Positions 49,586 to 59,294 are shown, numbered from the stretch's first letter. The stretch is DNA of 64,000 bases from Roseateles noduli (GCA_002205125.1 NIOE01000002.1:248001-312000); one strand, 5' to 3'. A program made the numbers and translations. Notes: a model not told the origin generated them from the sequence alone.

Positions 49586-49963
49586 TCAGCGCAGGTGTTG
49601 CCAGATGGCGGCCAGCCAGATGCCGCCGGCAAGCACCAGCGACAGCAGCACGGCGGCGCTGGCGATGTCCTTGGCGCGCTTGCTGAGGTCGTGCAGTTCG
49701 AAGGAGACGCGGTCGACGACCGCCTCGACCGCCGAGTTCAGCAGTTCGACGATCAGCACCAGGATCAGCGAGCCGGCCAGCAGCGCGACCTGCACCCAGT
49801 CCCGTCCGACCCAGAAGGCCAGCGGGATGCCGATGATCGTCAGCCAGGTCTCCTGGCGGAAGGCGCTCTCGCCGCGGTAGGCGGCGCGCAGTCCGTCCCA
49901 GGAATAACCGGCGGCGTGCAGGATGCGATCCAGGCCGGTACGGCCCTTGTGGGGGTTGCTCAT
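49586..49963 (-). CDS. dgkA: Diacylglycerol kinase
   Basis: A 125-residue integral membrane kinase with three transmembrane helices. Family elements: an amphipathic N-terminal region (ILHAAGYSWDGLRAAYRGES), AFRQETWLTIIGIPLAF with the conserved Glu, and the signature ELLNSAVEAVVDRVS; DLSKRAKDIASAAVLL forms the last helix. It phosphorylates diacylglycerol released by osmoregulated glucan or LPS modification, recycling it to phosphatidate. It is convergent with glnB and lies 32 bp downstream of an RDD-family gene on the same strand. Confidence 0.96.
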   Translation of the reverse strand: MSNPHKGRTGLDRILHAAGYSWDGLRAAYRGESAFRQETWLTIIGIPLAFWVGRDWVQVALLAGSLILVLIVELLNSAVEAVVDRVSFELHDLSKRAKDIASAAVLLSLVLAGGIWLAAIWQHLR

Positions 49964-49995
49964 CGTCGGAGGCGGCGCGGGAGACCGGGGGAAGT

Positions 49996-50547
49996 TCAGG
50001 AGTCGGCCGGCACCGCCGTCGCCTTCTTCGGGCGAGGCGGTGGCAGCTGGGTGATCAGGCGGGTCCCGCAGATCACGTCGTGCAGGAACTGGCGCTGCGG
50101 ATGCAGCCGGGCCAGCAGCAGGTAGCCGGCGATACCGGCGAACATCGTGCCGAAGATGGCGCCGGTGCTGTGGTCCAGACCCAGCGCGTGCACGCTGGCC
50201 AGCGCCGGCAGGAACCAGAGCCAGGCGGCGAGGTAGCGCGCCGTGGCGCGTGCCTGCGTCAGCGATCTGCCGTGGGCGTCGACGACGCGCAGGTGCCAGG
50301 CCCGCATGGCCACGGTCTGGCCGCCGCGCGACCAGAACCAGATGAAATAGATGCCCAGCACCAGGAACAGGAAGGCCTGCAGGCCGTGCTGCCCGACCAG
50401 CGCATTGCGCTGCTGGGTGAGGGTGGAGTACAGCCAGCCGGCGATGAAGACGACGCCGAACAAAACGACGCCTTCATAGATGAAGGCGGCGAGTCGGCGC
50501 ATCAGGCCCGGCGGAGGGGCGTCGCCGGCAACGGGTGCGGAGGTCAT
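49996..50547 (-). CDS. RDD family membrane protein
   Basis: A 183-residue membrane protein of the RDD family with about four hydrophobic segments (FIYEGVVLFGVVFIAGWLYS, GLQAFLFLVLGIYFIWFW, YLAAWLWFLPALASVHAL, FGTMFAGIAGYLLLARL). RDD markers are RRLAAFIYEG at the start and QTVAMRAWHLRVVDAHGRSL in the middle. The last segment, LHPQRQFLHDVICGTRLI, is a common RDD ending. Some RDD proteins are thought to act as ion antiporters; function here is unknown. It lies 9 bp downstream of the DUF3106 gene and 32 bp upstream of dgkA on the same strand and may be part of the sigma-factor operon transcript. Confidence 0.9.
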   Translation of the reverse strand: MTSAPVAGDAPPPGLMRRLAAFIYEGVVLFGVVFIAGWLYSTLTQQRNALVGQHGLQAFLFLVLGIYFIWFWSRGGQTVAMRAWHLRVVDAHGRSLTQARATARYLAAWLWFLPALASVHALGLDHSTGAIFGTMFAGIAGYLLLARLHPQRQFLHDVICGTRLITQLPPPRPKKATAVPADS

Positions 50548-50556
50548 CCGGCCAGT

Positions 50557-51432
50557 TTAGCGGCTGGCCGGGTCGCGTTTGGGGAGCAGCGTGTCCGGGT
50601 CGAGCTTCGCCTCGCTCGGCGAGCGGATCGGCCGGCCGGGCGCGGCGCTGGCACCAGGGGCCGGCGCCTCGGCGCGCTGTGTCATCAGCACGGTGGTCGC
50701 GCCGGGCTGGGCCTGGACGATCGTGGGGCCAGTCGTTGCCGTCAGCGGCGTGCGCTGGATCGGCGCCTTCGCCCGGGTGGGGGCGGCCGGCGTGTCGCGG
50801 CCTGCGGCCGAAGCCTTTTCCGCGGCGCGCTCCACCAGGCGCTGGCGCTTCTCGGGAGGCAGCGCCTGATAGGCGTCCCACTTTTCGCGCAGCCGGGTTT
50901 CCTGTTCCGACCCGCGGAGTTCGTTCGCGTGCTGGTAGCCGATGCGGGCGCGCTGGCGTTCCAACGGGGACATCCGCGTCCACTCGACCATGCGCTCGCG
51001 CAGACGCTGCTGGTGCTCGGCCGGCAAGGTCGGGTAGCGGGCGGCGATTTCCAGCCACTTGCCCTTGCGGGCGCCGTCGAGCTGGTCCCATTCCTTGGAC
51101 AACGGGGCCAGCGCCTCCTTCTGCGACGCGCTCAGCGAGGCCCAGTTCTGGCTGCTGGTCAAGGCGCCCGGTCCGGTCGTCGGAGAGACAGGTCTTGTCG
51201 CCGACGCGGCGCGCGGCGCGGGCGAGGCCACGGCGCGGCTGGCGTCGATCGGCGCGGACGCCGCGGTCTCCTGCGCCGAAGCGACCGTGGTGCCGACAGC
51301 GAGCACGCCGCAGGCGGCCGCCAGGCTCAGGCTGCGCACCCAGCGGCGCGAGGCCGACAGCGCAAGGGAAGACTCAGGGAAAACGCGAAGATCTCCCGCA
51401 GCGAGCGGGAGAGGGCGGAAGGAACTGGCCAC
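50557..51432 (-). CDS. DUF3106 domain-containing protein (GTG start)
   Basis: About 291 residues. It starts at GTG 51432 with GAGG seven bases upstream, 8 bp after the DUF3619 stop. An N-terminal hydrophobic segment with a likely cleavage (SLSLAAACGVLAVGTTVASA, about 35-55) suggests export. The DUF3106 core (about 85-200) has repeated short motifs with Trp, Pro and Leu (WASLSASQKEALAPLSKEW, WLEIAARYPTLPAEHQQRL, WDAYQALPPEKRQRLVE), a helical repeat resembling that of other Burkholderiales periplasmic proteins. The C-terminal third is Pro/Ala/Thr-rich and probably disordered. Third gene of the sigma-DUF3619-DUF3106 unit. Function unknown. Confidence 0.82.
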   Translation of the reverse strand: MASSFRPLPLAAGDLRVFPESSLALSASRRWVRSLSLAAACGVLAVGTTVASAQETAASAPIDASRAVASPAPRAASATRPVSPTTGPGALTSSQNWASLSASQKEALAPLSKEWDQLDGARKGKWLEIAARYPTLPAEHQQRLRERMVEWTRMSPLERQRARIGYQHANELRGSEQETRLREKWDAYQALPPEKRQRLVERAAEKASAAGRDTPAAPTRAKAPIQRTPLTATTGPTIVQAQPGATTVLMTQRAEAPAPGASAAPGRPIRSPSEAKLDPDTLLPKRDPASR

Positions 51433-51440
51433 GCGCCGCC

Positions 51441-51959
51441 TCACTGCGACGATTTGGCTTCGTCGGACTTCTCGCCGTCGGCCGCGCCGTTCGGGTTGTT
51501 GGGGTCGGTCTGGTTCTCGTTCAGGTACTCGCGGAAGCCCGGATCGCTGTACGCCGCCGGCGGCAGCGGCTTGGAGAGCATCTCCGTGTCGAGCTCGGCC
51601 GCGCTGCGGATCTGCTCGTACCACTGGCTGTGCTGGATCAGCAGCAGGCCGCCCAGCAGCAGCGCCAGCGGCAGCAGCGTCGCCGCCTTGCGCCAGCGCG
51701 GGGTCTTCTCGCCGCCGCCCAGGGCCAGCGTGCCGCCGCCCATCTGGCGGGTGTCGGAGGCGGTCTGCGCGGGTGCCGCGGCGCGCGCGGCCATCGCCTT
51801 GGCGAGCGCCTGCTCACGCGCGAAGCGCAGCCGTTCCTGGATGTCGCCCGACAGGGCCTCGCTCTGCTCGGTCAGTCCCGCGGCCACACGAAGGCCGAAA
51901 CGGGTCACGCGCGCGTCCGCCTCCAGCGGCAGCGGCGTTCCTGGCGTGTTCTTCTTCAT
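51441..51959 (-). CDS. DUF3619 family membrane protein
   Basis: A 172-residue protein with one central transmembrane segment (KAATLLPLALLLGGLLLIQH, about 100-120). The N-terminal part is cytoplasmic and helical (RVTRFGLRVAAGLTEQSEAL, IQERLRFAREQALAKAM); the C-terminal ~50 residues are acidic and probably periplasmic. This one-helix topology directly downstream of a sigma factor, with a 4-bp overlap of start and stop, is what an anti-sigma factor looks like, but DUF3619 has no characterised function that I know. Start ATG 51959 gives the standard N-terminus. It is followed by the DUF3106 gene. Confidence 0.82.
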   Translation of the reverse strand: MKKNTPGTPLPLEADARVTRFGLRVAAGLTEQSEALSGDIQERLRFAREQALAKAMAARAAAPAQTASDTRQMGGGTLALGGGEKTPRWRKAATLLPLALLLGGLLLIQHSQWYEQIRSAAELDTEMLSKPLPPAAYSDPGFREYLNENQTDPNNPNGAADGEKSDEAKSSQ

Positions 51960-52522
51960 AGCGAGATTCCCTTGGCTTTCAGCGTTTTGGCCAGCGCATG
52001 CACGGCGCGGGAGCAGTGTGTCTTCACGCTGCCCTCCGAGCAACCCATGACCGCTGCCGTTTCGGCGACGTCGAGTTCCTCCCAGTAACGCAGCAGGAAG
52101 GCTTCCCGTTGACGTGCCGGCAAAGCAGCAACTTCTTGTTCGATCGCTGCCAGCACCTGAACGCGCGAGACCTCGTCCGCGGCCGACAGCGCCCCCATCG
52201 ATCCTTCCCGCGTCTCCAGCGATTCCAGCAGGTCGAAGTCGTCGCCGGGATCGGCGCCTTCGAAGTCCGACAGGTTGCTGAACAGCGCGTTGCGCACTTT
52301 CTGCCGCCGGAACCAGTCCATCGTCGCGTTGGACAGGATGCGTTGGAACAGCAGCGGCAGCTCCGCCGCCGGACGGTCGAAATACTTCTCGGCCAACCGG
52401 ATCATGGCGTCCTGGACGATGTCCAGGGCGGCGTCTTCGTCTCGAACCATGTAGACCGTGCGCTTGAAGGCACGTCGGTCGGCGGTCTTGAGAAAGTCGT
52501 TGAGTTCTTTGTCTGTGGCCAA
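51956..52522 (-). CDS. Sigma-70 family (ECF-like) RNA polymerase sigma factor (TTG start)
   Basis: A 188-residue two-domain sigma factor. Region 2: RRAFKRTVYMVRDEDAALDI with VQDAMIRLAEKY. Region 4: LPARQREAFLLRYWEELDVA and TAAVMGCSEGSVKTHCSRAV, the promoter -35 helix-turn-helix. It lacks region 3 like ECF factors. The apparent start codon is TTG 52522; the family N-terminus (xATDKELNDFLK) begins here, and the next ATG would cut region 2. It is the first gene of an overlapping set with a one-helix membrane protein and an exported DUF3106 protein, which suggests envelope-stress control. Confidence 0.88.
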   Translation of the reverse strand: MATDKELNDFLKTADRRAFKRTVYMVRDEDAALDIVQDAMIRLAEKYFDRPAAELPLLFQRILSNATMDWFRRQKVRNALFSNLSDFEGADPGDDFDLLESLETREGSMGALSAADEVSRVQVLAAIEQEVAALPARQREAFLLRYWEELDVAETAAVMGCSEGSVKTHCSRAVHALAKTLKAKGISL

Positions 52523-52639
52523 GGGCTGGCGCCGTCAGAGGGCGATCTGGGTCGGGGTCGAAGACGGTCTAGCGGGCAAAACGGCGCGGATTATCGCATC
52601 AGCGCTACAGACCGCCATCGATTCCGGACCTCTGCGGGT

Positions 52640-52764
52640 TTGCGTGCATAATCGGCGGCTCGCACACCGCATTTTCTGTCTCAAGTAGGCCGCCCAACCG
52701 GGGCGCCCCTGTTTTTGACGCGACGTTTCAAGTCCGCTTCACAAGAGCGAGAGGAGAGACACCG
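52640..52764 (+). promoter_or_regulatory. Probable ilvB promoter and leader
   Basis: CATAAT at 52647-52652 in extended TGCATAAT context is the best -10 candidate; no strong -35 is seen. The ~105-nt leader includes GGGGCGCCCC followed by TGTTTTT (52695-52711), whose stem is too tight for a convincing terminator. No leader peptide rich in Ile, Val or Leu was found. A strong Shine-Dalgarno, GAGAGGAGAG, precedes the gene. Confidence 0.4.
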
Positions 52765-54600
52765 ATGGTTTTTCGTCAGAGAAAAAACTCAGAGGTTCGA
52801 CATATGGACATGTCTGCCGCGGACATCAAACGTGCAGCGATCACGGAAGCTCGCTCACAACCGCACCCCCATTCCGTCAGTTCCGGTCAGGAACTGAATG
52901 GCTCCGAAATCCTGGTTCAGAGTCTTCAGGCCGAAGGCGTGAAGTTCCTCTGGGGCTATCCAGGCGGCGCCGTCCTCTACATCTACGACGCGCTCTACAA
53001 GCAGGACGCCATCCAGCACGTGCTGGTCCGTCATGAGCAGGCCGCCGTGCACGCCGCCGACGGCTACGCCCGGGCGACCGGCGAAGTCGGCGTCGCGCTG
53101 GTGACCTCCGGTCCCGGCGTCACGAACGCGATCACCGGCATCGCGACGGCGTACATGGACTCGATCCCGATGGTGATCATCACCGGACAGGTCCCGACGC
53201 CCGCCATCGGCCTCGACGCCTTCCAGGAATGCGACACCGTCGGCATCACGCGCCCGATCGTCAAGCACAACTTCCTGGTCAAGGATGTGCGCGACCTGGC
53301 GACGACGCTGAAGAAGGCGTTCCACATCGCGCGCACCGGCCGTCCCGGCCCGGTCGTGGTGGACATCCCGAAGGACGTCTCGCTCAACCGCACCGCGTTC
53401 CACTACCCGGAGCGCGTCGAGATGCGCTCCTACAACCCGGTCAAGAAGGGCCACAGCGGTCAGATCCGCAAGGCGGTCCAGCTGCTGATGGGGGCCAAGC
53501 GGCCTTACATCTACACCGGCGGCGGCGTGATCCTGGGCGAGGCCACGGCGGAGCTGCGCCAGCTGGTCGAGCTGCTGGGCTATCCCTGCACGAACACGCT
53601 GATGGGCCTGGGCGCGATGCCCGGGAGCGATCCTCGTTTCCTGGGCATGCTCGGCATGCACGGGACCTACGAAGCCAACATGACGATGCAGCACTGCGAC
53701 GTGCTGCTGGCCGTCGGCGCGCGCTTCGACGACCGCGTGATCGGCAACCCGAAGCACTTCTCGTCGGTCGATCGCAAGATCATCCACGTCGACATCGACC
53801 CTTCGTCGATCTCCAAGCGCGTGCGCGTGGACATCCCGATCGTCGGCGACGTGAAGGACGTGCTGCAGGAACTGATCGCGCAGATCAAGGAAGCGCAGGC
53901 AAGACCTGACGCCGACGCGATCAACGCGTGGTGGAGCCAGATCAACGACTGGCGCAAGCGCGACTGCCTGGCTTACAAGCAGTCCAACGAGGTCATCAAG
54001 CCGCAGTACGTCCTCGAGACGCTGTGGAATCTGACCCGCGACCGCGACGCCTACTTCACCTCGGACGTCGGCCAGCACCAGATGTGGGCGGCCCAGTTCC
54101 TGCGCTTCAACGAGCCGCGTCGCTGGATCAACTCCGGCGGCCTGGGCACGATGGGCGTGGGCCTGCCGTACGCGATGGGCATCAAGCTGGCGAAGCCGGA
54201 GTCGGATGTGTTCTGCATCACCGGCGAAGGCAGCATCCAGATGAACATCCAGGAGCTGTCCACCTGCCAGCAGTACAAGACGCCTGTGAAGGTGGTCTCG
54301 CTGAACAACCGCTACCTGGGCATGGTGCGGCAGTGGCAGGAGCTGGACTACGGCAAGCGCTACTCGCACAGCTACATGGATGCGCTGCCTGACTTCGTCA
54401 AGCTGGCCGAGGCCTACGGGCACGTCGGGCTGCTGGTGGAGAAGCCCTCGGACGTGGAGCCCGCGCTGCGGGAAGCGATGCGGTTGAAGGACCGCACCGT
54501 CTTCATCGACGTGCGCACCGACCCGACCGAGAACGTCTGGCCGATGGTGCAGGCGGGCAAGGGCATCTCCGAGATGCTGCTGGGGTCCGAGGACCTCTGA
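52765..54600 (+). CDS. ilvB: Acetolactate synthase, large catalytic subunit
   Basis: A 611-residue thiamine-diphosphate enzyme forming 2-acetolactate or 2-aceto-2-hydroxybutyrate, the first common step of Val/Leu/Ile synthesis. Markers: GYPGGAVLYIYDALY, the ThDP-activating Glu in RHEQAAVHAADGYAR, the FAD-binding middle domain (GMHGTYEANM), and the ThDP/Mg motif with ITGEGSIQMN, where Glu replaces the more usual Asp of GDG. ATG 52765 has GAGGAGAGAC upstream; an in-frame ATG at 52804 is an alternative. The small subunit gene follows 175 bp later, then ilvC. Confidence 0.96.
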   Translation: MVFRQRKNSEVRHMDMSAADIKRAAITEARSQPHPHSVSSGQELNGSEILVQSLQAEGVKFLWGYPGGAVLYIYDALYKQDAIQHVLVRHEQAAVHAADGYARATGEVGVALVTSGPGVTNAITGIATAYMDSIPMVIITGQVPTPAIGLDAFQECDTVGITRPIVKHNFLVKDVRDLATTLKKAFHIARTGRPGPVVVDIPKDVSLNRTAFHYPERVEMRSYNPVKKGHSGQIRKAVQLLMGAKRPYIYTGGGVILGEATAELRQLVELLGYPCTNTLMGLGAMPGSDPRFLGMLGMHGTYEANMTMQHCDVLLAVGARFDDRVIGNPKHFSSVDRKIIHVDIDPSSISKRVRVDIPIVGDVKDVLQELIAQIKEAQARPDADAINAWWSQINDWRKRDCLAYKQSNEVIKPQYVLETLWNLTRDRDAYFTSDVGQHQMWAAQFLRFNEPRRWINSGGLGTMGVGLPYAMGIKLAKPESDVFCITGEGSIQMNIQELSTCQQYKTPVKVVSLNNRYLGMVRQWQELDYGKRYSHSYMDALPDFVKLAEAYGHVGLLVEKPSDVEPALREAMRLKDRTVFIDVRTDPTENVWPMVQAGKGISEMLLGSEDL

Positions 54601-54775
54601 GACCGTCGACGGCCTGAAGCCGTCCGGCGTGACGCGCGTTACCGCGCGCCTCGCGACCGGCGGCGGACGGCCGGAGGCGCTCAGGGCGATCCGGCCTGAT
54701 TCCTAGATCGAAGAGCGTGGCCAAGGGCCGACCGGTTACCGCCGGCGGTCTGAAGAGCGCGAAGGACGAGATTCC

Positions 54776-55267
54776 ATGAAACACATCATTGCTTTGCTCA
54801 TCGAGAACGAGCCGGGGGCGCTGTCGCGCGTCGTCGCGCTGTTCTCCGCCCGGGGCTACAACATCGAGAGCCTGACCGTGGCGCCGACGGAAGACCCGTC
54901 GCTGTCCCGGATGACCATCGTCACCAGCGGCAGCGACGACGTGATCGAGCAGATCACCAAGCACCTGAACCGGCTGATCGAGGTCGTCAAGGTCGTCGAC
55001 CTGACCGAGGGCCGCTACATCGAGCGCGAACTCATGCTGATCAAGGTGCGCGCCGTCGGCAAGGAGCGCGAGGAGCTCAAGCGCACCTCCGACATCTTCC
55101 GTGGCCACGTCATCGACGTCACCGAGAAGACCTACACGATCGAGCTGACCGGCGACGCCAGCAAGCTCGACGCCTTCATCGACGCGATCGACCGCAGCGC
55201 GATCCTCGAGACGGTACGCACCGGCACCAGCGGCATCGGCCGCGGCGAGCGCATCCTGCGCGTTTGA
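54776..55267 (+). CDS. ilvN: Acetolactate synthase, small regulatory subunit
   Basis: A 163-residue regulatory subunit with an N-terminal ACT domain (MKHIIALLIENEPGALSRVV, FSARGYNIESLTVAPTED) that binds Val for feedback inhibition, and the ALS_ss C-terminal domain (about 80-163, ELMLIKVRAVGKEREELKR). It is the IlvH/IlvN type of standard length. Both subunits together form the cytosolic holoenzyme. ATG 54776 is downstream of AGGACGAGATTCC. It precedes ilvC by 65 bp. Confidence 0.95.
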   Translation: MKHIIALLIENEPGALSRVVALFSARGYNIESLTVAPTEDPSLSRMTIVTSGSDDVIEQITKHLNRLIEVVKVVDLTEGRYIERELMLIKVRAVGKEREELKRTSDIFRGHVIDVTEKTYTIELTGDASKLDAFIDAIDRSAILETVRTGTSGIGRGERILRV

Positions 55268-55308
55268 TCGCCGCGACCACTGAACACCCTTCACCGAACA
55301 ACCCCTGA

Positions 55309-56349
<1,041 letters not shown>

Positions 56350-56378
56350 TCCACGCAGATCGCGTCAGATCAGTCCAG

Positions 56379-56411
56379 AAGGCCGCGCGGGTCGCACCGC
56401 GCGGCCTTTTT
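56379..56411 (+). terminator. Intrinsic terminator after ilvC
   Basis: AAGGCCGCGCGG (56379-56390) pairs with CCGCGCGGCCTT (56397-56408), loop GTCGCA, then TTT: 12-bp stem with U-tract. Confidence 0.93.
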
Positions 56412-56441
56412 CATTGATGCGCTGGGTTATCCTCCGGCCCC

Positions 56442-57290
56442 ATGAATTCGACCGAAAACAAGAGTGTGGACCTGCTGGACGAGGACGAGGCGGATGCCCT
56501 CGACGCCCCGCAGCGCCCGCGCCACAAGGGCATCTACCTGCTGCCCAACCTCTTCACGCTGGCGGCGCTGTTCAGCGGCTTCTATGCGATCGTGATGGGC
56601 ATCGGCGGCCGCTTCGAGCAGTCCGTCTACGGCATCTTCGCGGCGATGGTGCTCGACAGCCTGGACGGGCGCGTCGCGCGCATGACCAACACGCAGAGCA
56701 CCTTCGGCGAGCAGATGGACTCGCTGTCCGACATGGTGTCCTTCGGCGCCGCGCCGGCGCTGATCATGTACTCCTGGGCGCTGCAGGGCCTGGGCAAGTG
56801 GGGCTGGTTCGCCGCCTTCGTCTACATCGCCGGCGCCGCGCTGCGCCTGGCGCGCTTCAACACCAATATCGCGGTCGTCGACCGGCGCTTCTTCCAGGGC
56901 GTGCCCAGCCCGGCCGCGGCCGCGCTGGTGATGAGCCTGATCTGGGCGCTCGACAGCTCGGGCTACAAGGACATCCACCGCGATCCGACGCTGGCGTGGC
57001 TGGCCTTCGGCTTCACGCTCTACGCGGGCCTGACGATGGTGACCAATGCGCCGTTCTACAGCTTCAAGGACATCACCTTCAAGCGCTCGGTGCCCTTCAT
57101 CGTGCTGGTCGTGATCATGCTGGCCATCGCGGCGATCAACATCGATCCGCCGCGGGTGCTGTTCGGCGTCTTCTGCGCGTACGGCATCTCGGGCTACATC
57201 GTCTACGCGGTCCGGCGCGCCAAGGGCAAGCCGGCCAGCGTCATCGCGATGTCCACCGACGAGCCCGATGAAGCGGGCCTTCACCGATAG
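56442..57290 (+). CDS. pssA: CDP-diacylglycerol-serine O-phosphatidyltransferase
   Basis: A 282-residue type II CDP-alcohol phosphatidyltransferase with about eight membrane segments. The family motif D-G-x2-A-R-x8-G-x3-D-x3-D is seen as LDGRVARMTNTQSTFGEQMD, continuing to SLSD (about 68-95). It makes phosphatidylserine from CDP-diacylglycerol and serine, the first step to phosphatidylethanolamine. The cytoplasmic N-terminus (about 1-25) is acidic. It lies between ilvC and the leu leader, a Burkholderiales arrangement in which phospholipid and branched-chain amino acid genes are neighbours, although terminators on both sides indicate independent transcripts. Confidence 0.93.
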   Translation: MNSTENKSVDLLDEDEADALDAPQRPRHKGIYLLPNLFTLAALFSGFYAIVMGIGGRFEQSVYGIFAAMVLDSLDGRVARMTNTQSTFGEQMDSLSDMVSFGAAPALIMYSWALQGLGKWGWFAAFVYIAGAALRLARFNTNIAVVDRRFFQGVPSPAAAALVMSLIWALDSSGYKDIHRDPTLAWLAFGFTLYAGLTMVTNAPFYSFKDITFKRSVPFIVLVVIMLAIAAINIDPPRVLFGVFCAYGISGYIVYAVRRAKGKPASVIAMSTDEPDEAGLHR

Positions 57291-57325
57291 CGAATGCTGG
57301 CGGCACGGTCATTCGCCCACTGGCG

Positions 57326-57355
57326 TTGACGTTGCCCGCGCCGCCACTCTATATT
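57326..57355 (+). promoter_or_regulatory. Promoter of the leuA leader
   Basis: TTGACG (57326-57331), 18-bp spacer, TATATT (57350-57355): the best sigma-70 promoter in the window. The expected start is at about 57360-57362, leaving only 2-4 nt before the leader ATG at 57364. Confidence 0.8.
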
Positions 57356-57363
57356 CAACAGCT

Positions 57364-57420
57364 ATGACGTCCCCGGCCCGAATTGCGCTGCTACTACTAG
57401 GTGACCTTCGGGTTCGCTAG
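57364..57420 (+). CDS. leuL: Leu-rich leader peptide (LeuL-type)
   Basis: An 18-residue open frame, MTSPARIALLLLGDLRVR, ending in TAG. Codons 9-12 are CTG CTA CTA CTA (57388-57399); CTA is rare in this GC-rich DNA, which sharpens sensitivity to charged tRNA-Leu. It sits directly at the promoter, lies ahead of a terminator (57460-57491) and of leuA, as expected for a leucine attenuation sensor. No Shine-Dalgarno fits between the predicted start point and ATG, so translation would be leaderless. Confidence 0.85.
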   Translation: MTSPARIALLLLGDLRVR

Positions 57421-57497
57421 ATCGCGCACGTCCGTCCATCCAGACGCTCATCCCAGATCAACGGCCCGAATGCAACTCGCAACGGGCCGTTCCTGTT
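57407..57497 (+). promoter_or_regulatory. Attenuator of leuA
   Basis: Terminator: AACGGCCCG (57460-57468) with CGGGCCGTT (57483-57491), then CCTGTTTC. Candidate antiterminator: TTCGGGTT (57407-57414, inside the leader frame just after the Leu codons) pairs with GGCCCGAA (57463-57470) and would occupy the terminator 5' arm. A ribosome stalled at the first Leu codons leaves 57407-57414 free; one that reaches the stop at 57418 covers it. Confidence 0.7.
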
Positions 57498-57544
57498 TCT
57501 GGAGAGTCTGCGAGTTGCGCCCCTGAACCCACAGGAACGCTCTC

Positions 57545-59230
57545 ATGCTCAAGCAACCGCAGACCAAGTACCGCGCCTTCGCCCCCATCGCCCTCCCGGA
57601 CCGCCGCTGGCCCGACGTGCAGATCACGAAGGCGCCGCTGTGGCTGAGCACCGACCTGCGTGACGGCAACCAGGCCCTGATCGAGCCGATGGACCCCGAG
57701 CGCAAGCTGCGCATGTTCCAGATGCTGGTGAAGATCGGCTTCAAGGAGATCGAGGTCGGTTTCCCGTCCGCGTCGCAGACCGACTTCGACTTCGTGCGGC
57801 TGCTGATCGAACAGGGCCACATCCCCGACGACGTGACGATCCAGGTGCTGACGCAGGCGCGCCAGCCGCTGATCGAGCGCACCTTCGAATCGCTGGTCGG
57901 CGCCAAGCGGGCCGTCGTCCACCTCTACAACGCCGTCGCACCGGTGATGCGCCGGGTCGTGCTCGGCATGAGCGAGGACGAGATCGTCGACCTGGCCGTC
58001 ACCCACACGCGGATGATCCGCGAGCTCGCCGAGAAGCAGCCGGAGACGGACTTCCGTTTCGAGTATTCGCCGGAGATGTTCTCCAGCGCCGAGCTGAGCT
58101 TCTCCAAGCGCGTCGTCGACGCGGTGACCGAGGCCTGGGGCGCGACCCCCGAACGCAAGATCATCATCAACCTGCCGTCGACGGTCGAGCACTCCACGCC
58201 CAACCTGTTCGCCGACATGATCGAGTGGATGGGCCGCAACGTCGCACAGCGTGACTGCATCGTGCTGTCGGTGCATCCGCACAACGACCGGGGGACCGGC
58301 ACGGCCGCCGCCGAGCTGTCGATCATGGCCGGCGCGGACCGTCTCGAAGGCTGCCTCTTCGGCAACGGCGAGCGCACCGGAAACCTGGATCTGGTGAACG
58401 TCGCGCTCAACCTGTACACGCAGGGCGTGCATCCGGAGCTGGACTTCTCCGACATCGACGAGATCCGCCGCTGCGTCGAGCACTGCAACCAGTTGCCGGT
58501 GCATCCGCGCCATCCGTACGTGGGCGAGCTGGTCTATACGTCGTTCTCGGGCTCGCACCAGGACGCGATCAAGAAGGCCTTCGCCGCGCGCAAGGAAGGC
58601 GACATCTGGGAGATCCCGTACCTGCCGGTCGATCCGAAGGATCTGGGTCGCAGCTACGAGGCGGTGATCCGCGTCAACAGCCAGTCGGGCAAGGGCGGCA
58701 TCTCGTACCTGCTCGAAGCGGAATACGGCATCGAACTGCCGCGTCGCCTGCAGATCGAGTTCAGCCAGATCGTCCAGGGCGTGATGGACACGAATGGCAA
58801 GGAACTTGGCGCGGCCGACCTGTGGCGCATCTTCGACCGGGAGTACGGCGTGAAGCAGGCGCCGTCGCTGCATCCGCAGATCGACACCGCCGAGGACGGC
58901 CAGACCCGTGTGCAGGCGCAGGCCGACCTGTGCGTGCGCATGGTCAAGATCGACGGGCAGGGCAAGGGACCGATCGACGCCTTCGTCGAGGGCCTGAACA
59001 AGCTGCTGAAGACCCAGGTGCGGGTGCTGGACTATCACGAACATGCGATGGGCAGCGGCGCCGACGCTCAGGCCGTGGCGTATCTGGAGCTCCGCGTGGG
59101 CGAGGCCACGATGTTCGGCGTCGGCATGGACGGCAATATCGCGTCGGCCTCGCTGAAGGCGATCGTCTCCGGCCTGCGTCGTGCGTCGCAGCGCGGCGTG
59201 CTGAAGCTGGCCGACCGCATCGCCGCCTAA
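57545..59230 (+). CDS. leuA: 2-isopropylmalate synthase, long (yeast-like) type
   Basis: A 561-residue alpha-isopropylmalate synthase condensing acetyl-CoA with 2-oxoisovalerate, the committed step of leucine synthesis. Catalytic HMGL-like barrel: [18 protein letters not shown] (metal Asp and Arg), [16 protein letters not shown], the [14 protein letters not shown] motif with the two His metal ligands, and [12 protein letters not shown]. The C-terminal LeuA regulatory domain (about 430-561) binds leucine for feedback inhibition. This longer subtype differs clearly from the E. coli type encoded next. It is preceded by a Leu leader and attenuator, and the second synthase gene starts 64 bp downstream. 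Confidence 0.95.
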   Translation: MLKQPQTKYRAFAPIALPDRRWPDVQITKAPLWLSTDLRDGNQALIEPMDPERKLRMFQMLVKIGFKEIEVGFPSASQTDFDFVRLLIEQGHIPDDVTIQVLTQARQPLIERTFESLVGAKRAVVHLYNAVAPVMRRVVLGMSEDEIVDLAVTHTRMIRELAEKQPETDFRFEYSPEMFSSAELSFSKRVVDAVTEAWGATPERKIIINLPSTVEHSTPNLFADMIEWMGRNVAQRDCIVLSVHPHNDRGTGTAAAELSIMAGADRLEGCLFGNGERTGNLDLVNVALNLYTQGVHPELDFSDIDEIRRCVEHCNQLPVHPRHPYVGELVYTSFSGSHQDAIKKAFAARKEGDIWEIPYLPVDPKDLGRSYEAVIRVNSQSGKGGISYLLEAEYGIELPRRLQIEFSQIVQGVMDTNGKELGAADLWRIFDREYGVKQAPSLHPQIDTAEDGQTRVQAQADLCVRMVKIDGQGKGPIDAFVEGLNKLLKTQVRVLDYHEHAMGSGADAQAVAYLELRVGEATMFGVGMDGNIASASLKAIVSGLRRASQRGVLKLADRIAA

Positions 59231-59239
59231 ACTCACCGG

Positions 59240-59260
59240 GCGGGCCATTCTCCGGCCCGC
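59240..59260 (+). repeat. Hairpin between the two leuA genes
   Basis: GCGGGCC-ATTCTCC-GGCCCGC, a 7-bp perfect stem. There is no U-tract, so it is probably an intercistronic RNA hairpin affecting relative expression rather than a terminator. Confidence 0.5.
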
Positions 59261-59294
59261 GGCCCTCGGCCCGCCACCGCAAGGAAGCCCCCAC

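Noticed and set aside
52640-52764. Attenuator before ilvB
   Set aside because: No short frame rich in Ile, Val or Leu lies downstream of the likely promoter, and the GGGGCGCCCC palindrome leaves too small a loop for a convincing terminator.
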